NCBI GenBank assembly: GCA_040390025.1 | Contig: JAZJZD010000011.1 | Span: 1-64,000, forward strand | Source of the DNA: JAVHYG01 sp040390025 | GTDB taxonomy: Bacteria > Pseudomonadota > Gammaproteobacteria > Diplorickettsiales > Diplorickettsiaceae | Length of the DNA: 64,000 nucleotides | Reading direction: 5' to 3' | In this document: positions 18,460 to 27,585 of the stretch, piece by piece | How positions within the stretch are numbered: the stretch's first letter is position 1 | How the letters are laid out: the number at the start of each line of letters is the position of its first letter | Program-made: the position numbers and the translations under genes | The notes under the pieces: model-generated | Seen by the model: only the letters and a program-made list of their open reading frames with translations | What the model was told of the DNA's origin: nothing | The model's database searches: none

Positions 18460-18936
18460 ATGAAACCTAAGAAAGCATCGCAGAGCAATACAATTGCCTT
18501 AAATAGGCGTGCGCGCCATGATTATTTTATTGAACAGTCTTTAGAGGCGGGGCTTGTTTTACAAGGTTGGGAAGTCAAAAGTTTACGTAGTGGCCGTGCC
18601 CAATTAAGTGAGAGTTACGTTATCTTAAAGAATGGTGAGGCATGGCTTTTAGGGTGTCATATTACGCCATTATCTACTATTTCTACTCAACATACCCGTC
18701 CTGATCCTACGCGAACCCGTAAACTTTTGCTCAATGAGCGTGAGTTGAGTAAGTTGGCAGGTAATATCATGCGCAAAGGATATACATTAATTGCCTTAAA
18801 ACTTTACTGGAAGAAAAACCGTGTCAAATTGGAAGTTGGGTTGGCTCGAGGTAAGCAAGAGCATGATAAGCGAGCGAGTATAAAGGAAAGAGATTGGCAG
18901 CGGGACAAGATGCGTTTGCAGCGTTATTCAAGGTAA
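18460..18936 (+). CDS. smpB: SsrA-binding protein SmpB
   Basis: tmRNA partner in ribosome rescue. It has the conserved N-terminal NRRARHDYFIE, the beta-barrel motif GLVLQGWEVKSLRSG, and the basic C-terminal tail with LARGKQEHDKR that enters the decoding centre. The length of 158 is normal. Its own substrate, ssrA, begins 82 bases downstream, a conserved pairing. Confidence 0.97.
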   Translation: MKPKKASQSNTIALNRRARHDYFIEQSLEAGLVLQGWEVKSLRSGRAQLSESYVILKNGEAWLLGCHITPLSTISTQHTRPDPTRTRKLLLNERELSKLAGNIMRKGYTLIALKLYWKKNRVKLEVGLARGKQEHDKRASIKERDWQRDKMRLQRYSR

Positions 18937-19004
18937 GCTTTTTTCCTACATTTATATATTAAAGATTTTAAACAAGAAAAGGGAATTCATCTCCAAAAGT
19001 AGAG

Positions 19005-19010
19005 TATAAT
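19005..19010 (+). promoter_or_regulatory. Likely -10 box of ssrA
   Basis: A perfect TATAAT sits eight bases before the predicted tmRNA 5' end at 19019, which is the right spacing for initiation at or near the mature end. No good -35 hexamer is visible 16-18 bases upstream. Confidence 0.55.
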
Positions 19011-19018
19011 GGAGGTTC

Positions 19019-19424
19019 GGGGGCGATCGGCTTCGACGTCGGTTACAAACCCCAAGGTGCATGTCGAGGACGCAACTTTGCCTCGTTAATCATGTTGCAA
19101 ACTTATAGTTGCAAACGACGACTATATCTCCGCTGAAAACGTTGCTATTGCTGCCTAATTCGCAGTAATCCTGTAACGTTTGCGCCGTCTTAAACAACGG
19201 CAAGCGCCATGAGCCCCATAGGCTTGTATGTGGGAGGATTGGTCATATTTGACAAGCTCGTAGTCTAGTCTGTCTGAGGCGAAGACTACTAAAACCAAAC
19301 AGACTCGTTGGTAAGTTCCCTGTCAATCGGAGATTTACTGACTAAATTTAAAGATTGCACTAAGCATGTAGTGCCAAGGGCAGCGTATTGGCGGACGTGG
19401 GTTCGATTCCCACCGCCTCCACCA
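19019..19424 (+). ncRNA. ssrA: Transfer-messenger RNA (tmRNA)
   Basis: The 5' GGGGGCG pairs with CGCCTCC before the encoded ACCA, forming the tRNA-like acceptor stem, and the T-arm GGGTTCGATTCCC is near the 3' end. The tag reading frame runs from the resume codon GCA at 19111 to TAA at 19156-19158, encoding ANDDYISAENVAIAA, which starts with the usual AND and ends in Ala-Ala for proteolysis. The length is 406 nt. The 3' end is the insertion point of the island that follows. Confidence 0.96.
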
Positions 19425-19475
19425 AATTCTTATCTTAATACATCCAAAACAGTCTAAAACCCCTTGTAAATAAGG
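19405..19475 (+). repeat. Left att-like repeat (tmRNA 3' end and flank)
   Basis: Contains the 14-base core GATTCCCACCGCCT within the tmRNA T-arm and acceptor (19405-19418), and a second block of 25 bases (19443-19467) that is identical to 28461-28485. Confidence 0.75.
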
Positions 19476-19485
19476 GGTTTTTTAT
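19456..19485 (+). terminator. Intrinsic terminator of ssrA
   Basis: AAAACCCCTT and AAGGGGTTTT form a ten-base-pair stem around a six-base loop (GTAAAT), followed by further T residues. Confidence 0.85.
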
Positions 19486-19883
19486 TATTTCTTCCCATAA
19501 ATACAAGCGTTTTTTTCTTGTGATAATGCCCTAAGTTAATCCTAGAAAGTAGCGTTCAGATTGAGTAAATTTTGTACTTTTTTCAATTTGGTACAGGCTT
19601 TATCCAAGAAGCTAAAAGAAGTACAATATATTGATGAAAAGGATAAGAAAGGGGGTGAAAGATGCTATTGAATGATAGCTATAAGCCCTGTCTATTCCCT
19701 ACACAGCAAGTATTGGCCCTTCAACAAATTTATTCCTTATTAGAACAAGCTTGCTCATTTTCCGAGCTCTACATAATCCTGCTTTTATGCCATGTCGCAA
19801 AAACAATAATTTCGTCGCGACTTATTTCCACTTGTACATCAATATTTTTCATCACTTAAAAAAATTCTATAGGAGAACTCCTC
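19486..19883 (+). other. Gap between ssrA terminator and hsdM, with a doubtful small ORF
   Basis: No recognised gene. A 65-codon ORF at 19662-19859 has a strong purine-rich RBS (GGGGGTGAAAG) directly before its ATG, but its cysteine-, leucine- and isoleucine-rich product matches nothing I know. It may be a decayed remnant. The hsdM RBS AGGAG is at 19871. Confidence 0.4.
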
Positions 19884-21335
19884 TTGTTTGAGCAAACGTT
19901 TAAAAATATCGATGATATCCTCCACAAAGACGCTGGCTGTGGTAGCGAGCTGGATTATGTGGAACAAACCTCTTGGATTCTCTTTCTAAAATATCTCGCT
20001 GATTTTGAAGAGGAAAAGCAAAAAAAAACTGAGCTAGCTGGAAAAAGTTATACACGCATACTTAGCGATGAGTATTGCTGGGAAGCTTGGGCAGCGCCTA
20101 AAAAAGATGGAAAAATTGACCATCACAAAGCCCTTACTGGCGATGATCTGAAAGATTTTGTTGATCGGGAGTTATTTCCTTATCTAAAAAAATTCAAAGT
20201 CGATGCAACGGGTGCTGACACTATTGAATACAAAATCGGTGAGATATTTAGCGAACTGAAAAATAAAATACAAAGTGGCTACAACTTACGCGAAGTTCTG
20301 AACAGAGTTGACGAAATGCATTTCCGTTCTCATAAGGAAAAGCATGAAATGTCACACTTGTATGAAAGTAAAATAAAAAATATGGGTAATGCCGGTAGAA
20401 ATGGTGGTGAATATTACACCCCGCGCCCTCTTATTAAAACCATTATAAAAGTCGTTGCGCCGGTTATCGGTAACAAGATCTACGATGGTGCGGTAGGCTC
20501 TGCAGGTTTTTTGGTGGAAGCCTATGAATATTTAAAAACCAATAATAATCTGTTGACTCGCGATCTAGGGACATTACAGAAAAAAACCTTTTACGGTAAG
20601 GAAAAAAAATCACTTGCTTATGTCATCGGCATCATGAATATGATTTTACATGGTATTGAAGCGCCTAATATTATCCATACCAACACTTTAGCGGAGAATA
20701 TTTCCGATATTCAGGAAAAAGATAGATATGATATTGTTCTTGCAAATCCACCTTTTGGCGGCAAAGAACGCAGTGAAGTACAACAAAATTTTCCAATTAA
20801 AACCGGCGAAACTGCTTTTTTGTTTCTCCAACACTTTATCAAGGTTTTGAAAGCGGGTGGTCGTGCGGGTATCGTAATTAAAAATACCTTTCTTTCTAAT
20901 ACCGACAATGCTTCGATAGCTTTGCGTAAATTACTACTAGAGAAGTGTAATTTGCATACGGTATTGGATCTACCAGGTGGTACTTTCACTGGAGCAGGTG
21001 TTAAAACGGTAGTGCTATTTTTTACAAAAGGTCAGCCCACGAAAAATATTTGGTTTTATCAGCTCAATCTTGATAGAAACCTGGGTAAAACTAATCCACT
21101 CAACGAGAATGATTTAGTCGAGTTTAGTAAGTTACAAAAGAAAAAAATTGATTCAGATAATTCTTGGTCAATCAATATCACGGATATCAATACAACCAAT
21201 TATGAACTATCAGTAAAAAATCCGCATAAAAAGGATGACACCATACTGCGTAGTCCACAAGAAATACTTAAAGAGATAAAATTTTTGGACAAAGAAAGTG
21301 CAGAAATTATGAAAGTTATTGAGGGAATAATATGA
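19884..21335 (+). CDS. hsdM: Type I restriction-modification system methyltransferase subunit
   Basis: Adenine-N6 methyltransferase of an Hsd complex. It has the N-terminal HsdM helical domain (about 5-130), then GEYYTPRPLI, SAM motif I as DGAVGSAGFLVEA, and catalytic NPPF at residues 288-291. The length of 483 is normal. The start is a TTG at 19884 with an AGGAG RBS at the right distance; no in-frame ATG would keep the conserved EQTFKNIDDIL start. Its stop overlaps the next gene in ATGA. Confidence 0.94.
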   Translation: MFEQTFKNIDDILHKDAGCGSELDYVEQTSWILFLKYLADFEEEKQKKTELAGKSYTRILSDEYCWEAWAAPKKDGKIDHHKALTGDDLKDFVDRELFPYLKKFKVDATGADTIEYKIGEIFSELKNKIQSGYNLREVLNRVDEMHFRSHKEKHEMSHLYESKIKNMGNAGRNGGEYYTPRPLIKTIIKVVAPVIGNKIYDGAVGSAGFLVEAYEYLKTNNNLLTRDLGTLQKKTFYGKEKKSLAYVIGIMNMILHGIEAPNIIHTNTLAENISDIQEKDRYDIVLANPPFGGKERSEVQQNFPIKTGETAFLFLQHFIKVLKAGGRAGIVIKNTFLSNTDNASIALRKLLLEKCNLHTVLDLPGGTFTGAGVKTVVLFFTKGQPTKNIWFYQLNLDRNLGKTNPLNENDLVEFSKLQKKKIDSDNSWSINITDINTTNYELSVKNPHKKDDTILRSPQEILKEIKFLDKESAEIMKVIEGII

Positions 21336-22117
21336 AGAACGATGCAGCTGTTTTTGAAGATTTTAAAATTCGTCGCGTATATGATGAAAAAACTGAAACT
21401 TGGCTTTTCTCTGTTGTTGATATTATACAAGCGTTAACTCAGCAGGTAGCTTACCAAGCCGCTAGAAATTATTGGAAAGTCTTAAAAAATAGATTAAAAA
21501 AAGAAGGTAGTGAAACGGTTACAAAATGTAACCAGTTAAAGATGGTCGCAGAGGACGGCAAATTACGCCTTACAGATGCAGCCAATGCTGAAACCTTATT
21601 GCGCTTAATTCAATCTGTGCCTAGCCCCAAAGCAGAGCCTATTAAATTATGGCTGGCAAAAGTTGGCTATGAACGCATGCAAGAAATGGCTGATCCTTCT
21701 CGATTGCTAGATAGAGCCAGAGAAACCTGGCAAAAGCATGGCTATAGTGAAAAATGGATTCAGCAACGGATGATGGGTCAAGAAACCCGCAACAAACTCA
21801 CCGATTATTGGAAAGAACATGGCATAAAAAAACCGGATGAATTTGCTATTCTCACTAATATTATCCATCAAGAATGGGCTAATATTAGCGTTAAAGATCA
21901 CAAAAAAGCTAAAAGGTTAAAATCTGAAACTCTACGCGATCATATGAGCGAAGCAGAGTTAATCTTTACAGCGTTAGCGGAATTCTCTACTCGTCAAATA
22001 GCTGAAACAATGCTTGCAGAGGGGATGAAAGAAACAAAATTGCGGGTAAGAGCGGTGGCGCAATTGCTAAACGAACTCGTTTGGAACTTGAAAATAAGAC
22101 GGGAAGAAAGTTGTTAG
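21332..22117 (+). CDS. BRO-N domain protein inside the hsd operon
   Basis: 261 residues. The N-terminal half matches the BRO-N/antirepressor fold seen in phage and viral proteins (FEDFKIRRVYDEKTETWLF, then VVDIIQALT and a TDAANAETLLRLIQSVPSPKAEP segment). The C-terminal half is helical and charged. It overlaps hsdM by four bases, so it is translationally coupled to the methyltransferase. BRO-N genes recur in type I restriction loci; their role there is not settled, and a DNA-binding or regulatory function is inference. Confidence 0.8.
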   Translation: MKNDAAVFEDFKIRRVYDEKTETWLFSVVDIIQALTQQVAYQAARNYWKVLKNRLKKEGSETVTKCNQLKMVAEDGKLRLTDAANAETLLRLIQSVPSPKAEPIKLWLAKVGYERMQEMADPSRLLDRARETWQKHGYSEKWIQQRMMGQETRNKLTDYWKEHGIKKPDEFAILTNIIHQEWANISVKDHKKAKRLKSETLRDHMSEAELIFTALAEFSTRQIAETMLAEGMKETKLRVRAVAQLLNELVWNLKIRREESC

Positions 22118-22175
22118 CACGGATAATTATCTGTTGTCAAAAAAATATCAAACTACAGGAAACTAGGGGGTCGGT

Positions 22176-23426
22176 ATGGCAATTAATAAACAAGAAATTC
22201 AATGTCCAAGCTGTGGAGAGTTAATTTCTATTGACGATGTTTTAACGCGTCCAATAGAAGAGCAAATTAAGAAAAAGTATGAGATAACGCAAAAAGCCAA
22301 TGAACAAGCCTTAGCTAATAAATTAGACGCAGTAAATAGACAAGTAGCTGAAGTGGAGGAAAAAAATAAAAATATTAATTCCATTATTGTAGAAAGACTT
22401 AATGATCAATTAAAAATTGAAAAAAATAAGCTATTTAAAGAAGTTAGAGCAGAGGCAGAACAAGAACAGAGTTCAAAAACGGCATTTCTAGAAGAGCAGT
22501 TAAAAAATAAAGATGAAAAATTAGTTCAAGCGAAAAAAAATGAAATCGAATTACGTAAAGAAAAAATTAGACTGGAAGAAGAAAAACAAAATTTTGAATT
22601 AGAGAAAATTCATCAATTAGAGGAAATGAAAAAAGGTCTTATGGAAGAGGCTAGAAAAAAGGCGGCGGAGGAACAACATTACGTCAATGCGCAATTACAG
22701 AAGCAAGTAAGCGATGCTACTAAAACAATCAAAGATTTAACACGCCAATTAGAGCAAGGCTCGCAGAAGACACAGGGTGAAGTTTTAGAACTTGAATTGG
22801 AGGATCTTTTAAAAGCAGAATTTCCACACGATGAAGTGTTGGCGGTGCCTCCGGGTGTTGCCGGCGCGGACATTATTCAAAAAGTGTTCGATCGTGCGGG
22901 ACGTTTATGTGGCCAAATCGCTTGGGAAACAAAAAAAACTAAATCCTGGAATGAAAATTGGATACAAAAGCTTAAAGATGATCAACGTGCGATTAAAGCA
23001 GATTTAGCGGTCATTGTTTCGGCAGCGCTTCCGGAAAATGTAAAAGGATTTATATTTCGTGATGGTGTTTGGATTTGCAATATCAAAGTAATTGTTGCTT
23101 TGGCAACTGCACTGCGAATGAATTTAGAATCGATTACGCGAGAAAAAGCACTGTCAGTGGGTAAGAATGAGAAACTGGAAATATTATACGGCTATCTAAC
23201 CGGCGTTGAATTTAAACAACGTGTAGAAGCTATGCTTGAAGTATTTTCTAGTTTAGATGCGGATTTAAAAAAAGAACGCATAGCGTATGAGAAAATTTGG
23301 GCAAAGAGAGAAAAGCAGATTAAAAAGGTAATGATCAATATGGCAGGAATGCATGGTGATTTGAGTGGCTTTGTTCCTTTGCCGCAGATAAAAAGCTTAG
23401 AGTTGTCAATCGAAGAAAAAGAATAA
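22176..23426 (+). CDS. DUF2130 coiled-coil protein with nuclease-like C-terminus
   Basis: Residues 10-14 (CPSCG) start a possible zinc-ribbon segment. A long highly charged coiled coil covers about 30-210. The C-terminal region (about 215-400), with LEDLLKAEFP, ADIIQKV, the IAWETKKTKSWNENWIQKLKDD region and ADLAVIVS, matches DUF2130, which resembles PD-(D/E)XK nucleases; the E-T-K triad and later D are compatible with a metal site. It lies 58 bases after the BRO gene and before hsdS. Involvement in defence is inferred from context. Confidence 0.8.
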   Translation: MAINKQEIQCPSCGELISIDDVLTRPIEEQIKKKYEITQKANEQALANKLDAVNRQVAEVEEKNKNINSIIVERLNDQLKIEKNKLFKEVRAEAEQEQSSKTAFLEEQLKNKDEKLVQAKKNEIELRKEKIRLEEEKQNFELEKIHQLEEMKKGLMEEARKKAAEEQHYVNAQLQKQVSDATKTIKDLTRQLEQGSQKTQGEVLELELEDLLKAEFPHDEVLAVPPGVAGADIIQKVFDRAGRLCGQIAWETKKTKSWNENWIQKLKDDQRAIKADLAVIVSAALPENVKGFIFRDGVWICNIKVIVALATALRMNLESITREKALSVGKNEKLEILYGYLTGVEFKQRVEAMLEVFSSLDADLKKERIAYEKIWAKREKQIKKVMINMAGMHGDLSGFVPLPQIKSLELSIEEKE

Positions 23427-23556
23427 ACGGTGCACTCAGGATTGAAAAATACTATTTCTGTTTAGGGTATTTTTTTGCTTGAACTGGTTGCGGGTATTGT
23501 TGAGGAAAATAAAGTTTTACATGATCAAAGTTATTTATTAAATGTGATTAAAAATT

Positions 23557-24789
23557 ATGAAAAATAATTGGCAAGTTAAAAAACTGGGAGAAGTTTGTGA
23601 AATGATAAATAGAGGTGTTTCGCCTAAATATACGAATTCACAAGGGCTTTGTGTCTTGAATCAAAAATGCATTAGAGATCATAAAATTGATTTTTCTTTG
23701 TCGCGTATCCATGATGTGAAAAATAAGAAAATTAACAACGAAAAGCTTATAAGGATTGGTGATGTTTTAGTTAATTCAACTGGAACAGGTACGCTTGGAC
23801 GAGTTGCCCAGGTAAAAAATATGCTATTTGAAGCAATAGTCGATTCTCACGTTACTATTATAAGGCCTATAAAAAATGTGTTTTATAATGAATTTTTTGG
23901 TTATGCTTTGATTTTTATTGAAACAGAAATTTCTAAAAAAGGAGCTGGGTGTGGTGGGCAGATAGAATTAGCGAGAGATACGTTAAGAAATGATTTTACT
24001 ATCACTTATCCTGAATCACTTACTGAGCAAAAACGCATTGTTACCATTTTAGACAAAGCGTTTGCCAATATTGATAAAGCAAAAGAAAATACTGAAAAAA
24101 ATCTGCAAAATGTGAATGATTTATTTGAATCCTACCTGAAAAGTGTATTTTCTAATCCAAAAAAAAATTGGCAGGTTAAAAAGCTTGGTGATGTTTGTAC
24201 TATTATTGGAGGAGGTACGCCATCAAAGTCTAATGCTGATTTTTATAATGGCAATATTTTATGGGCAACTGTATGTGATATGAAAAACGAAGTTATTTTT
24301 GATACAAAATATAAAATAACGCTAGAGGCAGTAAAAAAATCTTCCACTAACATTATTCCAAAAAATAATATAGTTATTGCAACACGAGTAGGACTTGGGA
24401 AGATTTGTTTGTTAAAAAATGATACGGCTATTAATCAGGATTTGCGGGGTATAATACCAAAAAATACAATGAATTTTTCATTTAAATATTTGTTTTGGTG
24501 GTTGAAAAGCATATCTAAAATTATTGTAGAAAGTGGTACTGGTGCGACAGTGCAAGGAGTAAAGTTATCTTTTATAAAAAATCTAGAAATATTTACTTTT
24601 CCACTTCGTGAACAGCAACAAATAGCTACCAAACTCGATGCTTTATCGGCACAAACCAAAAAGCTCATAGACATTTACCAAAAAAAAATAGCTAATTTAG
24701 AGGAGTTAAAAAAATCTTTATTACAAAAAGCCTTTACTGGCGAGCTTACAGATACTGCGGTTAATAAAAATATGGAGTTGCTTCTATGA
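23557..24789 (+). CDS. hsdS: Type I restriction system specificity subunit
   Basis: Two target-recognition domains, each beginning with the same phrase (NWQVKKLGEVC at residue 3 and NWQVKKLGDVC near 206), are separated by conserved helices: LTEQKRIVTILDKAFANIDKAKE after the first and LREQQQIATKLDALSAQTKKL after the second. This is the two-TRD, two-spacer layout that recognises a bipartite DNA site. The target cannot be read from sequence. The 3' end overlaps hsdR by four bases. A short open stretch just upstream (to 23566) encodes no recognisable protein. Confidence 0.92.
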   Translation: MKNNWQVKKLGEVCEMINRGVSPKYTNSQGLCVLNQKCIRDHKIDFSLSRIHDVKNKKINNEKLIRIGDVLVNSTGTGTLGRVAQVKNMLFEAIVDSHVTIIRPIKNVFYNEFFGYALIFIETEISKKGAGCGGQIELARDTLRNDFTITYPESLTEQKRIVTILDKAFANIDKAKENTEKNLQNVNDLFESYLKSVFSNPKKNWQVKKLGDVCTIIGGGTPSKSNADFYNGNILWATVCDMKNEVIFDTKYKITLEAVKKSSTNIIPKNNIVIATRVGLGKICLLKNDTAINQDLRGIIPKNTMNFSFKYLFWWLKSISKIIVESGTGATVQGVKLSFIKNLEIFTFPLREQQQIATKLDALSAQTKKLIDIYQKKIANLEELKKSLLQKAFTGELTDTAVNKNMELLL

Positions 24790-27146
24790 ACGATGATGTG
24801 GATATGAATGAAGCGGAGACACGAGCAGAGCTGATAGATCCGCAGTTAGCGAAAAATGGTTGGGGGGTTAGGGTAGGGACAAAAATTTTTCGTGAATATC
24901 ATATCAATAACGGGAAAATCTGTATAAACGGTACGCATGGTAAGGTTCTTATTCCCGACTATGTATTGGCTTATCGAGGAAGAAAATTAGCGGCTTTAGA
25001 AGCCAAAAGGACTAAGGAAAAAATTAAAAAAGATGCCGACGGTGTGAAAGAAGCCAGAGAATATGCTGAAAAAATGCAATTGGAAACCGCTTTTGCTAGC
25101 AATGGAAAGAAAATTTATCAAATTTGCCTGAAGACTGCTACAGAAGGTTTCATCACAGCTTTTCCTACACCAGATGAACTTTGGCAAAAAGCGTTTCCTA
25201 ATCAAAATGAATGGCGAGATAAGTTTAATCGAGAGCCTTTTGAGGAAATGGGTGGCAGCAAAAAAATTCGTTATTACCAAGAAATAGCAGTGAATCGTTG
25301 TTTGGATGCGATTGCGCAAAAGAAACAGCGTATCTTACTGACGCTAGCAACCGGTACTGGAAAAACATTTATTGCGCTCCAAATTGCTTGGAAATTATTT
25401 AAAACACGCTGGAATTTGGGTTTCGATGTATCACGCCGGCCACGCATATTATTTTTGGCAGATAGGAATATTTTAGCGGATCAGGCATTTAATACTTTTT
25501 CTGCCTCTGCATTACCTGACGATGCATTAGTGCGTATCGATCCAAAAGAAATTCGGAAACAAGGTAGAGTGCCTACGAATGGTAATTTTTTCTTTGCTAT
25601 CTTTCAAACATTTATGAGCGGGCGCGATAATCAGCCTTATTTTGGTCAATATGAGCAGGATTATTTTGATTTTATTATCGTAGACGAATGTCACCGAGGA
25701 GGAGCTAATGACGAAGGAAGCTGGCATAGAATTTTGGAGCATTTTTCAGAAGCTGTGCAACTTGGATTAACCGCTACACCGAAACGTAAGGATAATGTCG
25801 ATACGTATCACTATTTTGGTGAGCCCGTTTATACCTACTCACTTAAAGAAGGTATTGACGATGGTTTTTTAACGCCAGTCAAAATAAAACAGATTACAAC
25901 TTCTATTGATGAATACATTTATACGGATGACGATGATGTTATTGAAGGTGAGGTAGTGAGGGGGAAGAAGTATACAGAAGAAGATTTCAATAACAATATA
26001 GAGATTAGGGAACGTGAAGTGGCGCGCGTGCAGTTGTTTCTTCGGGAGATCAATCAAAATGAGAAAACTCTGGTGTTTTGTGCTCATCAAGCGCATGCAA
26101 GGATGATCCAGGAATTAATTAATCAATATAGCGATAGTAAGGATAGCAATTATTGCGTGCGTGTTACGGCAGATGACGGTGAACGTGGCGAGCAATGGCT
26201 GCGAGAATTCCAGGATAACGAAAATTTAATTCCAACTATTCTTACGACTTCAAGGAAATTATCTACCGGTGTAGATGCGCGTAATATTCGTAATATCGTT
26301 TTGATGCGTAAAGTTAAATCGATGATTGAATTTAAGCAAATCATTGGTCGTGGTACACGTTTATTTGAAGGAAAAGCGTATTTTACACTCTATGATTTTG
26401 TTGGTGCCTATCAGCTTTTTTCTGATCCAGAATGGGATGGCGAGCCTATTGATAAAACTGCTGAAAAAATCGAAGTTTCTTTTGTCGTAAAGGAAGCGAC
26501 AGCGCCTTCTTATCTATCAGAAAAAACGACAGACCCTGAGAAAAATAAAAAAGGAATAAAAGTAAAGATTAAGCTTCGGGAAGGAAAAGAAGGTGAAATT
26601 CAATCTATGATTGCAACTTCATTTTTGGGGCCAGATGGGCTGCCTATTTCAGTAGAAGAAATGATAGAGAATTTATATGGTACATTACCTGATTTTTTTC
26701 GGAGTGAAAATGAGTTACGTAAAATTTGGTCGAAGCCGACTACTCGGCAAGCTTTACTAGAAACGTTAGCTGGGCAAGGTTACGGCAAAGAAGATCTAGT
26801 AAAATTACAATATTATATTGATGCGGAAAAAAGTGATCTATTTGATGTGCTTTACTGGATTGCTTTTGCGGTAAAGCCCATCACACGGGCCGCCCGAGTT
26901 GCTAATTCAGAAGCTAAAATTTTTGCTGGACTAGATGATGAACAAAAAGAATTCTTGAAGTTTGTTTTAGATAAATATATTGAAGCAGGTGTAGAAGAAT
27001 TAAATAGAGAAAAACTACCAAAACTTCTAGAAATAAAATACCATACAATAAAAGCCGCTTCAGAATTATTGGGTAGTCTTGATGATATTCAGACACTCTT
27101 TACCGGTTTTCAGAAACACTTGTATGAGTCAAGACCATATAATTAA
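24786..27146 (+). CDS. hsdR: Type I restriction enzyme endonuclease/translocase subunit
   Basis: The N-terminal nuclease domain has PD-(D/E)XK residues in IPDYVLAY and LAALEAKRT. The SF2 motor follows, with Walker A ATGTGKT at residues 188-194, Walker B DECH at 300-303, GLTATPKR, and helicase motif VI IIGRGTR. A C-terminal EcoEI-type R domain (about 590-780) completes it. The 786-residue length and motif layout fit EcoEI/type IC-like HsdR. All motor and nuclease motifs are present, so the system looks functional. Confidence 0.94.
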   Translation: MNDDVDMNEAETRAELIDPQLAKNGWGVRVGTKIFREYHINNGKICINGTHGKVLIPDYVLAYRGRKLAALEAKRTKEKIKKDADGVKEAREYAEKMQLETAFASNGKKIYQICLKTATEGFITAFPTPDELWQKAFPNQNEWRDKFNREPFEEMGGSKKIRYYQEIAVNRCLDAIAQKKQRILLTLATGTGKTFIALQIAWKLFKTRWNLGFDVSRRPRILFLADRNILADQAFNTFSASALPDDALVRIDPKEIRKQGRVPTNGNFFFAIFQTFMSGRDNQPYFGQYEQDYFDFIIVDECHRGGANDEGSWHRILEHFSEAVQLGLTATPKRKDNVDTYHYFGEPVYTYSLKEGIDDGFLTPVKIKQITTSIDEYIYTDDDDVIEGEVVRGKKYTEEDFNNNIEIREREVARVQLFLREINQNEKTLVFCAHQAHARMIQELINQYSDSKDSNYCVRVTADDGERGEQWLREFQDNENLIPTILTTSRKLSTGVDARNIRNIVLMRKVKSMIEFKQIIGRGTRLFEGKAYFTLYDFVGAYQLFSDPEWDGEPIDKTAEKIEVSFVVKEATAPSYLSEKTTDPEKNKKGIKVKIKLREGKEGEIQSMIATSFLGPDGLPISVEEMIENLYGTLPDFFRSENELRKIWSKPTTRQALLETLAGQGYGKEDLVKLQYYIDAEKSDLFDVLYWIAFAVKPITRAARVANSEAKIFAGLDDEQKEFLKFVLDKYIEAGVEELNREKLPKLLEIKYHTIKAASELLGSLDDIQTLFTGFQKHLYESRPYN

Positions 27147-27509
27147 CGTTTACTATGGGTTTGGATGAAAGCCAAAGCTATCAAGCCATATAAAAGAGGA
27201 AGAAACCTACCTATTTAAGGAAAATCTTAGTCAGAATTTTTCGAAGCAACGCGCGCGCAGTATAAATATCAGTTTATTGCTGGCATTTATACAAATTTCA
27301 AGTGTCTACTTCTTTGGGTAATCTAAGCTTAATGCTTTCCTGCCCACGAGGAACGAGAATTAGAGATGCTTGCAGAGGCTTGTTATTGAATCTAAATAAG
27401 AAGGCGATGCAATTTTTAAAAGAGGCACATAAAGCAGCCCAAAATACATTAGCGCATCTTTCTAGCTCTAAAAGGACAATAAATAACTTCCCAACAGGAG
27501 TGTTTGTTA
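27147..27509 (+). other. Gap between hsdR and dinD
   Basis: No supportable gene. A 72-codon frame opening with GTG at 27302 is lysine/alanine rich but matches nothing recognised and runs into the dinD start region. A good RBS (AGGAG near 27496) sits before ATG 27510, which belongs to the original dinD start. Confidence 0.4.
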
Positions 27510-27585
27510 TGAAAAATTAATTTGTGCATTAACCAATAACTTTGAAGCACATGCACAACAGACTGATGACGGTATAGAATTCTGG

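Noticed and set aside
23476..23566. Short open stretch ending in LLNVIKNYEK upstream of hsdS
   Set aside because: About 30 codons, no ATG and no family; at most a gene remnant or leader.
27302..27520. 72-codon frame opening with GTG before dinD
   Set aside because: No RBS or recognisable domain, and it overlaps the evident dinD start region.
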